A stretch of DNA of 64,000 bases, taken from positions 33,140 to 97,139 of the forward strand of contig JAYOFM010000001.1 in assembly GCA_038117225.1 (NCBI GenBank). Direction: 5' to 3'. The stretch is from JAYOFM01 sp038117225 (GTDB taxonomy: Bacteria; Pseudomonadota; Alphaproteobacteria; Rhodospirillales; Casp-alpha2). The position numbers were made by a program, and so were the translations under genes. Below, in pieces: positions 29,731 to 38,581 of this stretch. Each line of letters starts with the position of its first letter. The first letter of the stretch is position 1. The notes beneath the pieces were generated by a model. That model was not told the origin of the DNA, made no database searches, and saw only the letters and a program-made list of their open reading frames with translations.

Positions 29731-31320
29731 CTAGTTGGGCCAGACGGGAGGGTGGCTGCCGAGCGGTGCCACCGGGCGATCCCAGCACCCTGGGGTGGCG
29801 CTCAGTTGCGCCACCGGCATCATGTAGCCCAGCCGCCCCCAGGCAGTGTCACTGATTTGCATCAGCTGGGGAATATCGTCGATCGTGATCGCGGGGGTGG
29901 CAAGTGCGCCGGTCCCCGGAAGGCGGCCGAGCGAGGAAATCCAACGGCCGGTCTGGGCCAAGGATAGCCGGACTAACCAACTTCCTCCGTGCTCGGCGCG
30001 GCGCAGCAGCGCGGTCATGGCGCCGAAGGCACCGAGATATCCAGAAATATAGTCGAGTGCCTGGCCCGGCAGATGGTCAGGCTTCGTGGCATTGCCCTGT
30101 TCATGGGCAATTGCCGACGCGCTTTGCACCAGACTGTCGAAACCGCGGCGCGGAGCCCAGGGGCCGGCATGACTCCAGGCGCAGAGATCGACATAGACAA
30201 TTCCCGGCCGCAGTTTCGCGACCCGTTCTGGCGAAAGACCACGCCGGGACAGAGTCCCGGGGCGATAGGCTTGGCTGAAGATGTCGGCGTTTCGAATAAG
30301 GTTGTCGAGCGTTTCCCGTCCGGCGGTTTCTCGAAGATCGATATGGGTCGCCAGCTTGCCGTGACCGGTGTCCATGATCTGCTCTTCAATGGCCGGGAGA
30401 TGCGGTCCGGCGACGGTCATCACCGTGGCGCCGTGTTCGGCCAGGGTGCGTGCCGCCACCGGTCCGGCGAGGACGCGGGTGAGGTCCAGTGCCTTGATCC
30501 CCGCGAGTGGTCGGTCGCCCCCGCGCAAGGGTTCCAGCGGCGCGTCGCCGATCCGCGTGATGTCGAGCAGCGGCAGGCCGGCAACGGCGGCTGATTGCGG
30601 ATGCGCCGCCCATTCTTCGTTGTTACGCACCATGGCGACGGGCAGGCTTTCGGCCACCAGCAGATCTTCCAGGTCCGCCGCCGCCCGTGCCGCGACGGCA
30701 GTTGCTACCGCGGCCCTGTCGTCGGTGCATCGGAGACGCGCCAGCACGCCATCTCGGTGGTGCGGATAGTTGCAGTGAAGTTGTATCCAGCGATCATCCG
30801 CGGTTCGGTAGAATCCGGATATGCCGCGCCACTCGTTGTCGACGGGTTTGCCGTCGAGGGTCATCAGCCGGTTCGATTTGAGCGCCAGCCCCGCGGTGCG
30901 CAGGTCGACGGCGACGGACTGCTCGACGCCGGCGCGATGGCGCCACAGCCGTGGCGCCGCCCGGCCGCGGGGGGCCCTGGCGGCGGCCCCCGCCCGGGCC
31001 CCGACGCACGTGGGCCGGAGCCCCCGCTCCGCGCCCCCCGCGAGGTGCGCCACCCCCCATTAGATGGCACCCAAAAGCGCCGCGNNNNNNNNNNCGGGGC
31101 GCTGGTCGCCGGCTACGGACGGCTCGCCGCGGGGGCGGTGGCGCCACCGCCGTGCCGCGGGGGGGCCGGGGGGGGGGTTGGGGGCGGCACCGGCCGTGGC
31201 CATCAGGAAGTTGCTCGGTAGCACCGGATCGGCGCCGCTGAAGGTGACGACATCTTGGCCATCATCACAGGCACCGACGGCGAGTATCTGGGTCAGGGCG
31301 TCGGCCGGCGTGGTTGCCAT
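29731..31320 (-). CDS. CaiB/BaiF-type CoA-transferase, interrupted by an assembly gap
   Basis: Both ends of a CoA-transferase are present. The start (MATTPADALTQILAVGACDD, then SGADPVLPSNFLMATAG) and the body from VAVDLRTAGLALKS, including LDLTRVLAGPVAARTLAEHGA, HIDLRETAGRETL and the NADIFSQAYRPG loop, are in the same frame, but about 200 nt between them is a low-quality repeat with ten N. Collapsing the repeat would leave about 462 residues, a normal length. These enzymes move CoA between carboxylic acids. It diverges from the peptide importer operon and is first in an operon with M81 and EamA. Confidence 0.8.
30911..31155. other. Assembly gap flanked by duplicated, error-rich sequence
   Basis: Ten N occupy 31085-31094. 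The 44 bases at 30911-30954 match 31112-31155 at 36 positions with no gap, and every mismatch on the right side is a change to G or C. Between them are long homopolymer-rich G/C runs. This pattern indicates that both contig ends read the same difficult stretch and were not merged. The spacing, 201 nt, is a multiple of three, so collapsing keeps the CoA-transferase frame. Confidence 0.8.
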
Positions 31321-31615
31321 CATGTGTTCGGGCCTCGGTGCAGGACAAGGAGAGGTCGATGGCGCGCCACATTTTTTGTGGTCGCGCGGAGAGTTCCTTC
31401 ATGCATGGCATTATGGCTCCATCCGAGCGCCAACACTGGCATTCCGATGGCGACGACGGCAAGTCTGTCGACGTTGCCCCAGGATGGCTAGCGACAATCA
31501 AGAGACCATCATGACAATTCGGCGTGGACTCTCGCGTCATTTCTGCGAATCATGGTGCAAGCCCCAGGCCATGCCATTATTAGGGGGTCATTATTTAACA
31601 GGGAGGAATACGACT

Positions 31616-33154
31616 ATGTTACGCAAACTTTTGACGACAACGACGCTGGCCGCGTTGGTTGCGTCGCTCGGCGCCGGAACGGCTCTTGCCGACAAGGCCA
31701 ATGACGAGTTGTTGTGGGCGACGGACCGCGAACAAGCGGTCGCCGATCCCTACTTCAACAATACCCGTGAACTGGTGATCATGGGCAACACCATGTGGGA
31801 CGGCCTTCTGTTTCGCGATCTCAAGAGTGGCGAATTCGTGCCGCTGCTGGCGACCTCCTATAAGTGGGTCAACAACACCACGATCGATTTCGAGCTGCGC
31901 AAGGACGTGAAGTTCCACGATGGTTCGGCCTTTGATGCCGACGATGTGGTCTACACGGTCAACTTCGTCTCCAATAAGGATAACGGCGTTCTCACCTACA
32001 AGAACGTCAATTGGATGAAGAGCGCCGAAAAGACCGGCTCGCACAGCGTTCGCATTCATCTGCACAAGCCGTTTCCGGCCGCGTTGGCGTACTTCGCCCA
32101 GGCCGTGTTCATGATGCCGTCCGGCCACTATGACAACGTGCCCACCAAAGCCGATGGCAAGAAGGACAATGCCGCAGCCAAGGCCAATGGTACCGGCCCC
32201 TATAAGCTGAATTCCATCAAGGCCGGTGAAGGTATCTATATGGAGAAAAACGCCGGCTATATGAAAGGCGGCCCCAAGGGCCAGCCGCAGATCAGCAAAT
32301 TGACGTTCCGTACCATTAAGGAATCCAACACCCAAATCGCCGAGTTGTTGACCGGTGGATTGACTTGGATATGGGACGTGCCGAAGGACCAGGCTGAAAA
32401 GCTGGCCGCTCATCCCGCCATCACTGTCGAGAATGCCAAGACCATGCGCGTTAGCTATTTGGCTTTCGACGTCGACGGGAGCTCCAATTCCAAGGTGTTC
32501 ATGAACAAGCACAACCGGGCCGCGGTCGCATACGCGATCAATCGCGAATCCTTGGTTAAGAATCTGGTCGGCCCGGCCTCGGTGGTTATTCCGTCGGCGT
32601 GCCATCCGGATCAGTTCGGTTGCGCCCAGGACGTAACCACGTGGGCCTACGATCCCGCCAAGGCGAAAGCGGAGTTGAAAGCGGCTGGAAACCCGGACGG
32701 CTTCTCTTTCGACATCTACGCCTATCGCCAGCGTGAATTCACCGAAGCCGTCATTGGCGACCTGGCCAAGGTCGGCATCAAGGCCAAGTTGAATTTCATG
32801 CAGTATCGCGCGTTGCGTGATCTGGTGTGGAAAGGCACGACGCCGATTAACCACATGACCTGGGGTTCCAACTCGATCCCCGACGTTTCGGCCATCACCA
32901 GCCACTTCTTCTCCGGCGGCCGCGACGACCCGGCGAAGGACCCGGACGTCATCAAGAACCTGGAAGTCGCCGACACTTCGACCGACCCGGCGGTCCGCCG
33001 CAAACACTACAAGGCGGCGCTTGAGAAAATCTCGGCCGAACTCTACTGGCTGCCCATGTTCACATACGCCAAGTACTACGCGTTTTCGAAGGACCTGGAT
33101 TTCACGACCACGCCCGACGAAATCCCGCGTTTCTATACGGCGAAGTGGAAATAA
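31616..33154 (+). CDS. Peptide/oligopeptide ABC importer, periplasmic substrate-binding protein (family 5)
   Basis: A 512-residue family 5 solute-binding protein. A Sec signal peptide (residues 1-24, ending GTALA-D) is followed by the hallmark order LATSYKWVNNTTIDFELRK, VKFHDGSAFDADDVVYT, ANGTGPYKLNSIK and VRRKHYKAALEKISAELYWLP. No lipobox Cys is seen, so it should be free in the periplasm. GGGAGGA 8 nt before the ATG at 31616 sets the start, well inside a longer open frame. It heads the importer-hydrolase operon, and a terminator-like hairpin directly after it could let it be made in excess. Confidence 0.93.
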   Translation: MLRKLLTTTTLAALVASLGAGTALADKANDELLWATDREQAVADPYFNNTRELVIMGNTMWDGLLFRDLKSGEFVPLLATSYKWVNNTTIDFELRKDVKFHDGSAFDADDVVYTVNFVSNKDNGVLTYKNVNWMKSAEKTGSHSVRIHLHKPFPAALAYFAQAVFMMPSGHYDNVPTKADGKKDNAAAKANGTGPYKLNSIKAGEGIYMEKNAGYMKGGPKGQPQISKLTFRTIKESNTQIAELLTGGLTWIWDVPKDQAEKLAAHPAITVENAKTMRVSYLAFDVDGSSNSKVFMNKHNRAAVAYAINRESLVKNLVGPASVVIPSACHPDQFGCAQDVTTWAYDPAKAKAELKAAGNPDGFSFDIYAYRQREFTEAVIGDLAKVGIKAKLNFMQYRALRDLVWKGTTPINHMTWGSNSIPDVSAITSHFFSGGRDDPAKDPDVIKNLEVADTSTDPAVRRKHYKAALEKISAELYWLPMFTYAKYYAFSKDLDFTTTPDEIPRFYTAKWK

Positions 33155-33168
33155 ACTGAAAACGACAT

Positions 33169-33207
33169 CCCCGGTCCGGCGATTTGCTGGACCGGGGTTT
33201 CTCTTTT
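33169..33207 (+). terminator. Terminator or attenuator between SBP and permease genes
   Basis: CCCCGGTCC (33169-33177) pairs perfectly with GGACCGGGG (33189-33197) around an 11-nt loop and is followed by TTTCTCTTTT. It is 15 nt after the SBP stop codon. A partial terminator here is a common way of giving more binding protein than transporter. Confidence 0.8.
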
Positions 33208-33244
33208 CGATTTGATGGGTATTGCCGATAGGGCTGACGGTCAT

Positions 33245-34162
33245 ATGCTGTATTACTCGCTCAAGCGTCTCGGTGTCGCGATTTTGGTGGCGATCACGGT
33301 TTCGCTGATCACCTTTTCGCTGATCTATCTTTCCGGCGACCCGGCGATGGCGCTGGCGGGCGAATCGGCGTCCGAGGCGGACATCGAAAATATCCGCCAG
33401 TTTTACGGCTATGACCGCCCTCTTATCGTGCAGTATTTTGATTGGTTGGGCCGCGCGCTACAGGGCGACCTCGGGCAATCGCATTATCTGAAAGCCGATA
33501 TCTCCAGTGTTATCTTCGAACGTCTGCCGACAACGATGACCCTCGGCGCCTGTGCCATCAGTTTTGGCATTGTGCTCGCCATTCCCCTCGGTGTCGCCGC
33601 GGCGATGCGGCCGAATACATTGGTCGATCGCTTCGCGTTGACGATTGCCGTCATCGGACAGGCATTGCCGAGCTTCTGGTTCGCGCTGCTGCTGGTGTTT
33701 TGGTTTGGCATTATCTGGCGTCTGTTGCCGATTACCGGCACCGGTTCGTGGCTCAATTACGTTATGCCTTCGGTGGCGCTGGGTTACTATGTGACGCCGG
33801 CCATGATGCGCCTCACCCGCGCCGGCATGCTGGATGTATTGTCGTCGGATTACATTCGGACAGCCAAGGCGAAGGGCCTGCGGCCCATGACCGTGTTGTT
33901 CAAGCACGCGCTTCGCAATGCGATCATTCCGGTGGTATCGCTGGCCGCCGTGCAGTTCGGGTTCATGCTCGGCGGCTCCATCGTCATTGAAACCATATTC
34001 GCCATCAACGGCCTCGGCTTCCTGGCATATGAATCCATCCAACGGGCGGATTTGCCGATGATGCAGGCGATCGTTCTTGTTCTGGCTTGTATTTTCATTC
34101 TGATCACCTTCCTCGCCGACATGCTGAACGCGTTTCTCGATCCGCGCATCAGGGTCGCCTGA
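33245..34162 (+). CDS. Peptide ABC transporter permease, DppB type
   Basis: A 305-residue inner-membrane permease with the N-terminal helix and about five more helices. The ABC-interaction EAA loop is visible as YIRTAKAKGLRPMTVLFKHALRNAIIPVV (about residues 203-231), and the DppB signature FALLLVFWFG...LPITG precedes it. The ATG at 33245 follows the terminator-like hairpin by about 38 nt. It pairs with the DppC-type permease next to it. Confidence 0.93.
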   Translation: MLYYSLKRLGVAILVAITVSLITFSLIYLSGDPAMALAGESASEADIENIRQFYGYDRPLIVQYFDWLGRALQGDLGQSHYLKADISSVIFERLPTTMTLGACAISFGIVLAIPLGVAAAMRPNTLVDRFALTIAVIGQALPSFWFALLLVFWFGIIWRLLPITGTGSWLNYVMPSVALGYYVTPAMMRLTRAGMLDVLSSDYIRTAKAKGLRPMTVLFKHALRNAIIPVVSLAAVQFGFMLGGSIVIETIFAINGLGFLAYESIQRADLPMMQAIVLVLACIFILITFLADMLNAFLDPRIRVA

Positions 34163-34180
34163 TATGAGGGGGGCCACGCC

Positions 34181-35122
34181 ATGACGCCACCGCAGGATGC
34201 CTCCAGTACGACCATGCCGAATCACGGCTTCATGGCGAGCGCGGAAGATATTCTGGAACCGACGCCCGGATATTTGCTGCGAAAACGCATCTTCGGTCAT
34301 TACGGGCTCATGTTTGGCGGCGTGGCCCTGCTGCTCATCTTCATGATGGCGATGTTCGCCGGGGTCCTGTCGTCGCATGACCCGCTGGACCAGCAACTTG
34401 CGCGCAAGCTAATTCCACCGATCTGGCACGACGGCCCCAAGGTGACCTGGGAGCACCCACTTGGCACCGATCTTTTAGGTCGCGATTATTTGACGCGACT
34501 TATGCACGGCGCGCAGATATCGTTGCTGATCGGTTTCGCGGCGATGTTTATTTCCGGGGTGATCGGCACGACGCTGGGTGTCGTCGCCGGCTATTTTGGC
34601 GGCCGCGTCGACATGGTGGTGAACTTCCTGATCACCACGCGGCTATCCATGCCCGTGATTCTGGTGGCGCTGGCGGTGGTCTCTCTTGTTGGCAGTTCCT
34701 TGTGGATTGTCATTTTCGTATTGGGATTGCTGATTTGGGACCGCTTCGCCGTGGTCATGCGAAGTTCGACCATGCAGGTGCGGAACCTCGATTACATCGC
34801 CGCTGCTCAGGCGATCGGATGTTCCAAGGCGCGCATCATCATGACCGAGGTGATGCCCAACATCGCCAACAATCTGATTGTCGTCGCGACGCTGGAGATG
34901 GCACACGCCATTCTGCTGGAGGCCGCGTTGAGCTTTCTCGGCCTTGGCGTGCAGCCGCCGCAACCAAGCTGGGGCCTGATGATTTCCGAAGGCAAGGGCA
35001 TGATGTTCTTCGACCCCTGGCTGATCGGAATTCCTGGCGCCGCGCTGTTCGTGCTGATCCTCGCCATCAACCTGATGGGCGATGGCATCCGCGATGTCAC
35101 CGCGCCTGAAAACCGCAACTGA
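34181..35122 (+). CDS. Peptide ABC transporter permease, DppC type
   Basis: A 313-residue permease with the DppC hallmark HPLGTDLLGRDYLTRLMHGAQISL (about residues 90-113), a cytoplasmic N-terminal stretch, six helices and the EAA loop YIAAAQAIGCSKARIIMTEVMPNI. The closing FLGLGVQPPQPSWGLMISEG is diagnostic for the family. GAGGGGGG about 6 nt before the ATG supports the start; the stop codon lies 13 nt before the TTG proposed for the first ATPase. Confidence 0.93.
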   Translation: MTPPQDASSTTMPNHGFMASAEDILEPTPGYLLRKRIFGHYGLMFGGVALLLIFMMAMFAGVLSSHDPLDQQLARKLIPPIWHDGPKVTWEHPLGTDLLGRDYLTRLMHGAQISLLIGFAAMFISGVIGTTLGVVAGYFGGRVDMVVNFLITTRLSMPVILVALAVVSLVGSSLWIVIFVLGLLIWDRFAVVMRSSTMQVRNLDYIAAAQAIGCSKARIIMTEVMPNIANNLIVVATLEMAHAILLEAALSFLGLGVQPPQPSWGLMISEGKGMMFFDPWLIGIPGAALFVLILAINLMGDGIRDVTAPENRN

Positions 35123-35135
35123 GGGGCCGACGGTC

Positions 35136-36149
35136 TTGCCCGAAACCATTCTTGAAGTCGAGAATCTGACTGTCGACATTCCGGTGCCGTCCGGCATGTT
35201 ACACGCCGTGCAGGGTATCAGTTTTTCTGTCGGCCGTGGCGAGACGCTGTGCATCGTCGGAGAATCCGGTTGCGGCAAATCCCTGACGTCGCTCGCCATC
35301 ATGGACCTGTTGCCGACCAAGGCGATCCGCAAGGCCGACCGGCTGATATTGGAAGGCGAGGATATTCAATCCGCGACGGAGCCGCGCATGGCCGATATCC
35401 GCGGCAACAACATGGGGATGATATTCCAGGAGCCGATGACCAGCCTCAATCCGGCCTATACCATCGGCAATCAATTGGAAGAAGCGCTGCTCCGGCACAA
35501 ACCGGTTAATCGTGATGAAGCTCGCGCCCGCGCCATCTTCCTGCTGGAAAGGGTCGGCATCACCGCAGCCGAAAGCCGGCTGCGTCAGTATCCGCACCAA
35601 CTGTCCGGTGGACTCCGCCAACGGGTCATGATCGCTATGACACTGATGTGCGGACCTGGACTGATTATCGCCGACGAGCCGACGACGGCTCTCGACGTCA
35701 CCATCCAGGCACAGATCCTGCTGCTGCTGGCGGAGCTGCAGAAAGAATTCGACATGGGATTGATCCTGATCACCCATGATCTTGGTGTCGTGGCCCGCGT
35801 CGCCGACCGTGTCGCCGTCATGTACGCTGGTCAGATTGTCGAGACGGGTACGGCCGTCCAGGTGTTCAACTGCCCCACGCATCCCTATACCCAGGGCCTG
35901 TTGGAATGCATTCCGATTCCCGGAAAGACCGCGCGCGGGGCCCATTTGGGCGCCATCCCGGGCATCGTGCCGTCGCTGGTGGGGACATTGTCCGGCTGCC
36001 GCTTCGCCGAACGTTGTAATCACGCGACGTCCACCTGTATCGCCACTGATGTCCAACTACGCGGCGCGATGGAAGACGGACATTCCTATCGTTGCGTGCT
36101 GTCGCCCGAGGAAACTGCCGACAACCTTGCCCGAAAGGTGCCCGCTTGA
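35136..36149 (+). CDS. Peptide ABC transporter ATP-binding protein, DppD type
   Basis: A 337-residue ATPase with Walker A GESGCGKS near residue 45, Q-loop in [14 protein letters not shown], signature LSGGLRQRV (the usual Met replaced by Leu), Walker [14 protein letters not shown], switch His in ITHDLG, and the C-terminal oligopeptide-transporter segment with the Cys cluster ([14 protein letters not shown]) typical of DppD/OppD. The TTG at 35136 with GAGGGG 9 nt before it is preferred over an ATG at 35082 inside the permease gene. It overlaps the next gene by TGATG. Confidence 0.93.
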   Translation: MPETILEVENLTVDIPVPSGMLHAVQGISFSVGRGETLCIVGESGCGKSLTSLAIMDLLPTKAIRKADRLILEGEDIQSATEPRMADIRGNNMGMIFQEPMTSLNPAYTIGNQLEEALLRHKPVNRDEARARAIFLLERVGITAAESRLRQYPHQLSGGLRQRVMIAMTLMCGPGLIIADEPTTALDVTIQAQILLLLAELQKEFDMGLILITHDLGVVARVADRVAVMYAGQIVETGTAVQVFNCPTHPYTQGLLECIPIPGKTARGAHLGAIPGIVPSLVGTLSGCRFAERCNHATSTCIATDVQLRGAMEDGHSYRCVLSPEETADNLARKVPA

Positions 36150-37156
36150 TGTCCGCCGACGATTCTACCGTCCTTGAGATCGATAACGTTTATCGGACGT
36201 TTATGATCTCGGCGGGTTTTTTTCGCGACAAGAAACCACTGCACGCGGTCAACGGTGTTTCCCTATCCATTCAGCGTGGCGAGGTGTTGGGGCTGGTCGG
36301 TGAATCCGGTTGTGGTAAGACGACCCTGGCCAAGATGATGCTGGGACTGCTGCCAACCAGTGCCGGGGAAATTCGCGTCGACGGCCGGCCGATCGCCGAA
36401 CTGGGGCGGCTCGAAGTGGCGCGGCTGTTGCAACCGGTATTCCAGGATCCCTATTCCTCGCTCAATCCGCGCAAGTCCATCGGTAATATCATCACGCTGC
36501 CACTCAAGGTGCAGGGCGATCTCGATCCGGATAGCTGGAAGCGGCGCGGCGAGGAGATCATGGAGCTTGTCGGCTTGCCCCGACGGCTGTTCCACAATTT
36601 TCCGAGCCAGTTATCGGGCGGTCAGCGTCAACGGGTCGCGGTGGCGCGGGCCCTGATCAATCGACCGCAGGTGGTGATTTGCGACGAGCCGACATCTGCA
36701 CTCGACGTCTCAGTGCAGTCGCAAATTCTCAATCTGTTGCAAGACCTGCGTAGCGACCTCAATCTCACCTACGTCATCATCAGCCATAATCTGGCGGTGG
36801 TCGAACACATGGCGACACGGGTCGCCGTCATGTATCTCGGCCGCGTGGTCGAGCAGGCCGACACCGACACGTTGTTCAAGAATCCACGCCATCCCTATAC
36901 CCGCGCCCTCTTGGAATCCGTTCTAACGCCCGACCCGTCACTCGGCGTGCCGGACACTCAGTTGGGTGCTGCCTACCCCAACCCCATTGCCCCACCGCCC
37001 GGCTGCACGTTCAATCCGCGCTGCGCGCAGGTTATGGCGCATTGTTCCCAAAAGGTCCCGCGTCCGATACCGACGGCAGACGGCGGTCATGTCGAGTGCC
37101 ATCTTTATGACGAAGACGAAGGTCGGGCTCGCGCCGGAGGAAACCTGGGCGGATGA
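36149..37156 (+). CDS. Peptide ABC transporter ATP-binding protein, DppF type
   Basis: A 335-residue ATPase: Walker A GESGCGKTTLAK (about 50-61), Q-loop FQDPYSSLNPRKSI, signature LSGGQRQRVAVARAL, Walker B VVICDEPTSALDVS, switch SHNLAVVEHMA, and the OppF-type C-terminus HPYTRALLESVL ending with GCTFNPRCAQVMAHC, again a Cys cluster. The ATG overlaps the DppD stop (TGATG) and its own end overlaps the first M20 gene by 4 nt (ATGA), tying transport and hydrolysis into one translational unit. Confidence 0.94.
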   Translation: MSADDSTVLEIDNVYRTFMISAGFFRDKKPLHAVNGVSLSIQRGEVLGLVGESGCGKTTLAKMMLGLLPTSAGEIRVDGRPIAELGRLEVARLLQPVFQDPYSSLNPRKSIGNIITLPLKVQGDLDPDSWKRRGEEIMELVGLPRRLFHNFPSQLSGGQRQRVAVARALINRPQVVICDEPTSALDVSVQSQILNLLQDLRSDLNLTYVIISHNLAVVEHMATRVAVMYLGRVVEQADTDTLFKNPRHPYTRALLESVLTPDPSLGVPDTQLGAAYPNPIAPPPGCTFNPRCAQVMAHCSQKVPRPIPTADGGHVECHLYDEDEGRARAGGNLGG

Positions 37157-38559
37157 GCCGCGAGTCGGCCATCGACGCCGCTCTCGAATGGTTCGACGAG
37201 CGCGGCTTCCTGGAGACCCTGGCCGAGCGCGTCGCCGTGCCGACCGAAAGCCAGAATCCCGAACGTCTTCCCGAGTTGGCGCGCTATCTCGACGAGCAGA
37301 TGATTCCGGCGTTCGAAGCCATGGGTTTCGAGACTCACGTCTATCCCAATCCCGTGGCCGGTGGCGGGCCGGTATTGCTGGCAATACGGCACGAAGACGA
37401 TACACGGCCGACGGTGCTTGGCTATGGCCACGGCGACGTCATCCGTGGTCAGGAAGGGCGTTGGGCCGAAGGGCGCGATCCGTGGACCCTCGATCGAGCG
37501 GGGGACAAGGTCTACGGCCGTGGCACCGCCGACAACAAGGCGCAGCACACGCTCAACATGTCGGCCTTGGCGCAAGTGTTGGCGGCGCGGGGTTCGCTCG
37601 GGTTCAATTGCAAATTCATGATCGAAACCGGAGAGGAAAATGGCTCGGCCGGTCTCGATAAGATCATCGAGGGAAATCTGGATGCCTTCGCCGCCGATGC
37701 CTTCATCGCGTCCGACGGGCCGCGCGTGGCACCCGACCGGCCGACGGTTTTTCTCGGCGCCCGGGGCGCCAAGAATTTCGATCTCGTGGTCGACCTGCGT
37801 GACGGCGGCCACCATTCCGGAAACTGGGGTGGCCTGCTAGCCAACCCCGGGATCATCCTTGGCCATGCCCTGGCCAGCATCATCGGGCCGACCGGCCAGA
37901 TTCTCGTCAACGAACTAAAGCCGCCGCCCATATCGAATGCCATCCGCGAGGCGCTGAAGGATATTGTCATCGACGCCGGACCAGACGGCCCGACAATCGA
38001 TGTTAATTGGGGCGAGCCTGGGATGACCCCGGCGGAGAAGGTCTACGGCTGGAACTCGTTCGAGGTGCTGGCATTCGAGACCGGTAACCCGGCCAACCCG
38101 GTCAACGCGGTGCCGCCGCGCGCGCGCGCCCACTGCCAGATGCGTTTCGTCGCCGGCTCCGACCGCGATGGTTTTGTGCCGGCGCTGCGAAAACACCTCG
38201 ACGACCATGGGTTCGAGAATGTGCGCATCGATCCGCCGCCACCCGGCAATGCCATCAATTTCAGCGCCACGCGGACCGAACCCGATCATCCGTGGGCGTT
38301 GTGGGTGGCCGACGCCATTTCGCGCACCACCGGCAAGCCGACAGCGGTGCTGCCTAGTCTCGGCGGTTCCATCTGCAATGAACTGTTCACCGACACGTTG
38401 GGCCTGCCATCCATATGGATTCCGCATTCTTATGCCGCCTGTTCGCAGCATGCACCGGACGAACATATTCTATTGTCGGAGTTCCGCGACGCCATGGCGA
38501 TCATGACCGGACTCTACTGGGACCTGGGCGAGGCGGACCTACCCATGAAGGCTGCGTAG
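37153..38559 (+). CDS. M20-family metallopeptidase, paralogue 1 of 3
   Basis: A 468-residue M20 zinc peptidase/deacylase. The metal ligands are visible: GHGDV (residues 92-96), the bridging Asp in GRGTADNKAQH (Asp127), the general base and ligand in ETGEENGS (about 158-165), and SDGPR. The dimerisation-domain motif HHSGNWGGLLANPG follows near residue 217, and the C-terminal ligand His is in CSQHAPDEHIL. No signal peptide is present, so it acts in the cytoplasm on imported substrate. Substrate is unknown; family members cleave dipeptides, N-acyl or N-carbamoyl amino acids. Confidence 0.93.
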   Translation: MSRESAIDAALEWFDERGFLETLAERVAVPTESQNPERLPELARYLDEQMIPAFEAMGFETHVYPNPVAGGGPVLLAIRHEDDTRPTVLGYGHGDVIRGQEGRWAEGRDPWTLDRAGDKVYGRGTADNKAQHTLNMSALAQVLAARGSLGFNCKFMIETGEENGSAGLDKIIEGNLDAFAADAFIASDGPRVAPDRPTVFLGARGAKNFDLVVDLRDGGHHSGNWGGLLANPGIILGHALASIIGPTGQILVNELKPPPISNAIREALKDIVIDAGPDGPTIDVNWGEPGMTPAEKVYGWNSFEVLAFETGNPANPVNAVPPRARAHCQMRFVAGSDRDGFVPALRKHLDDHGFENVRIDPPPPGNAINFSATRTEPDHPWALWVADAISRTTGKPTAVLPSLGGSICNELFTDTLGLPSIWIPHSYAACSQHAPDEHILLSEFRDAMAIMTGLYWDLGEADLPMKAA

Positions 38560-38581
38560 AAGAATTAGAAGGAGCGACGGC

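Noticed and set aside
31064..31615. A long plus-strand frame joined to the substrate-binding protein gene through the N gap
   Set aside because: It crosses the assembly artefact, its translation is low-complexity Gly/Arg/Pro, and the true signal-peptide start at 31616 has a strong GGGAGGA.
31616..33244. A 541-codon open frame on the minus strand opposite the SBP gene
   Set aside because: It is the antisense shadow of a well-conserved gene; long antisense frames are common at this GC content and this one has no recognisable domain.
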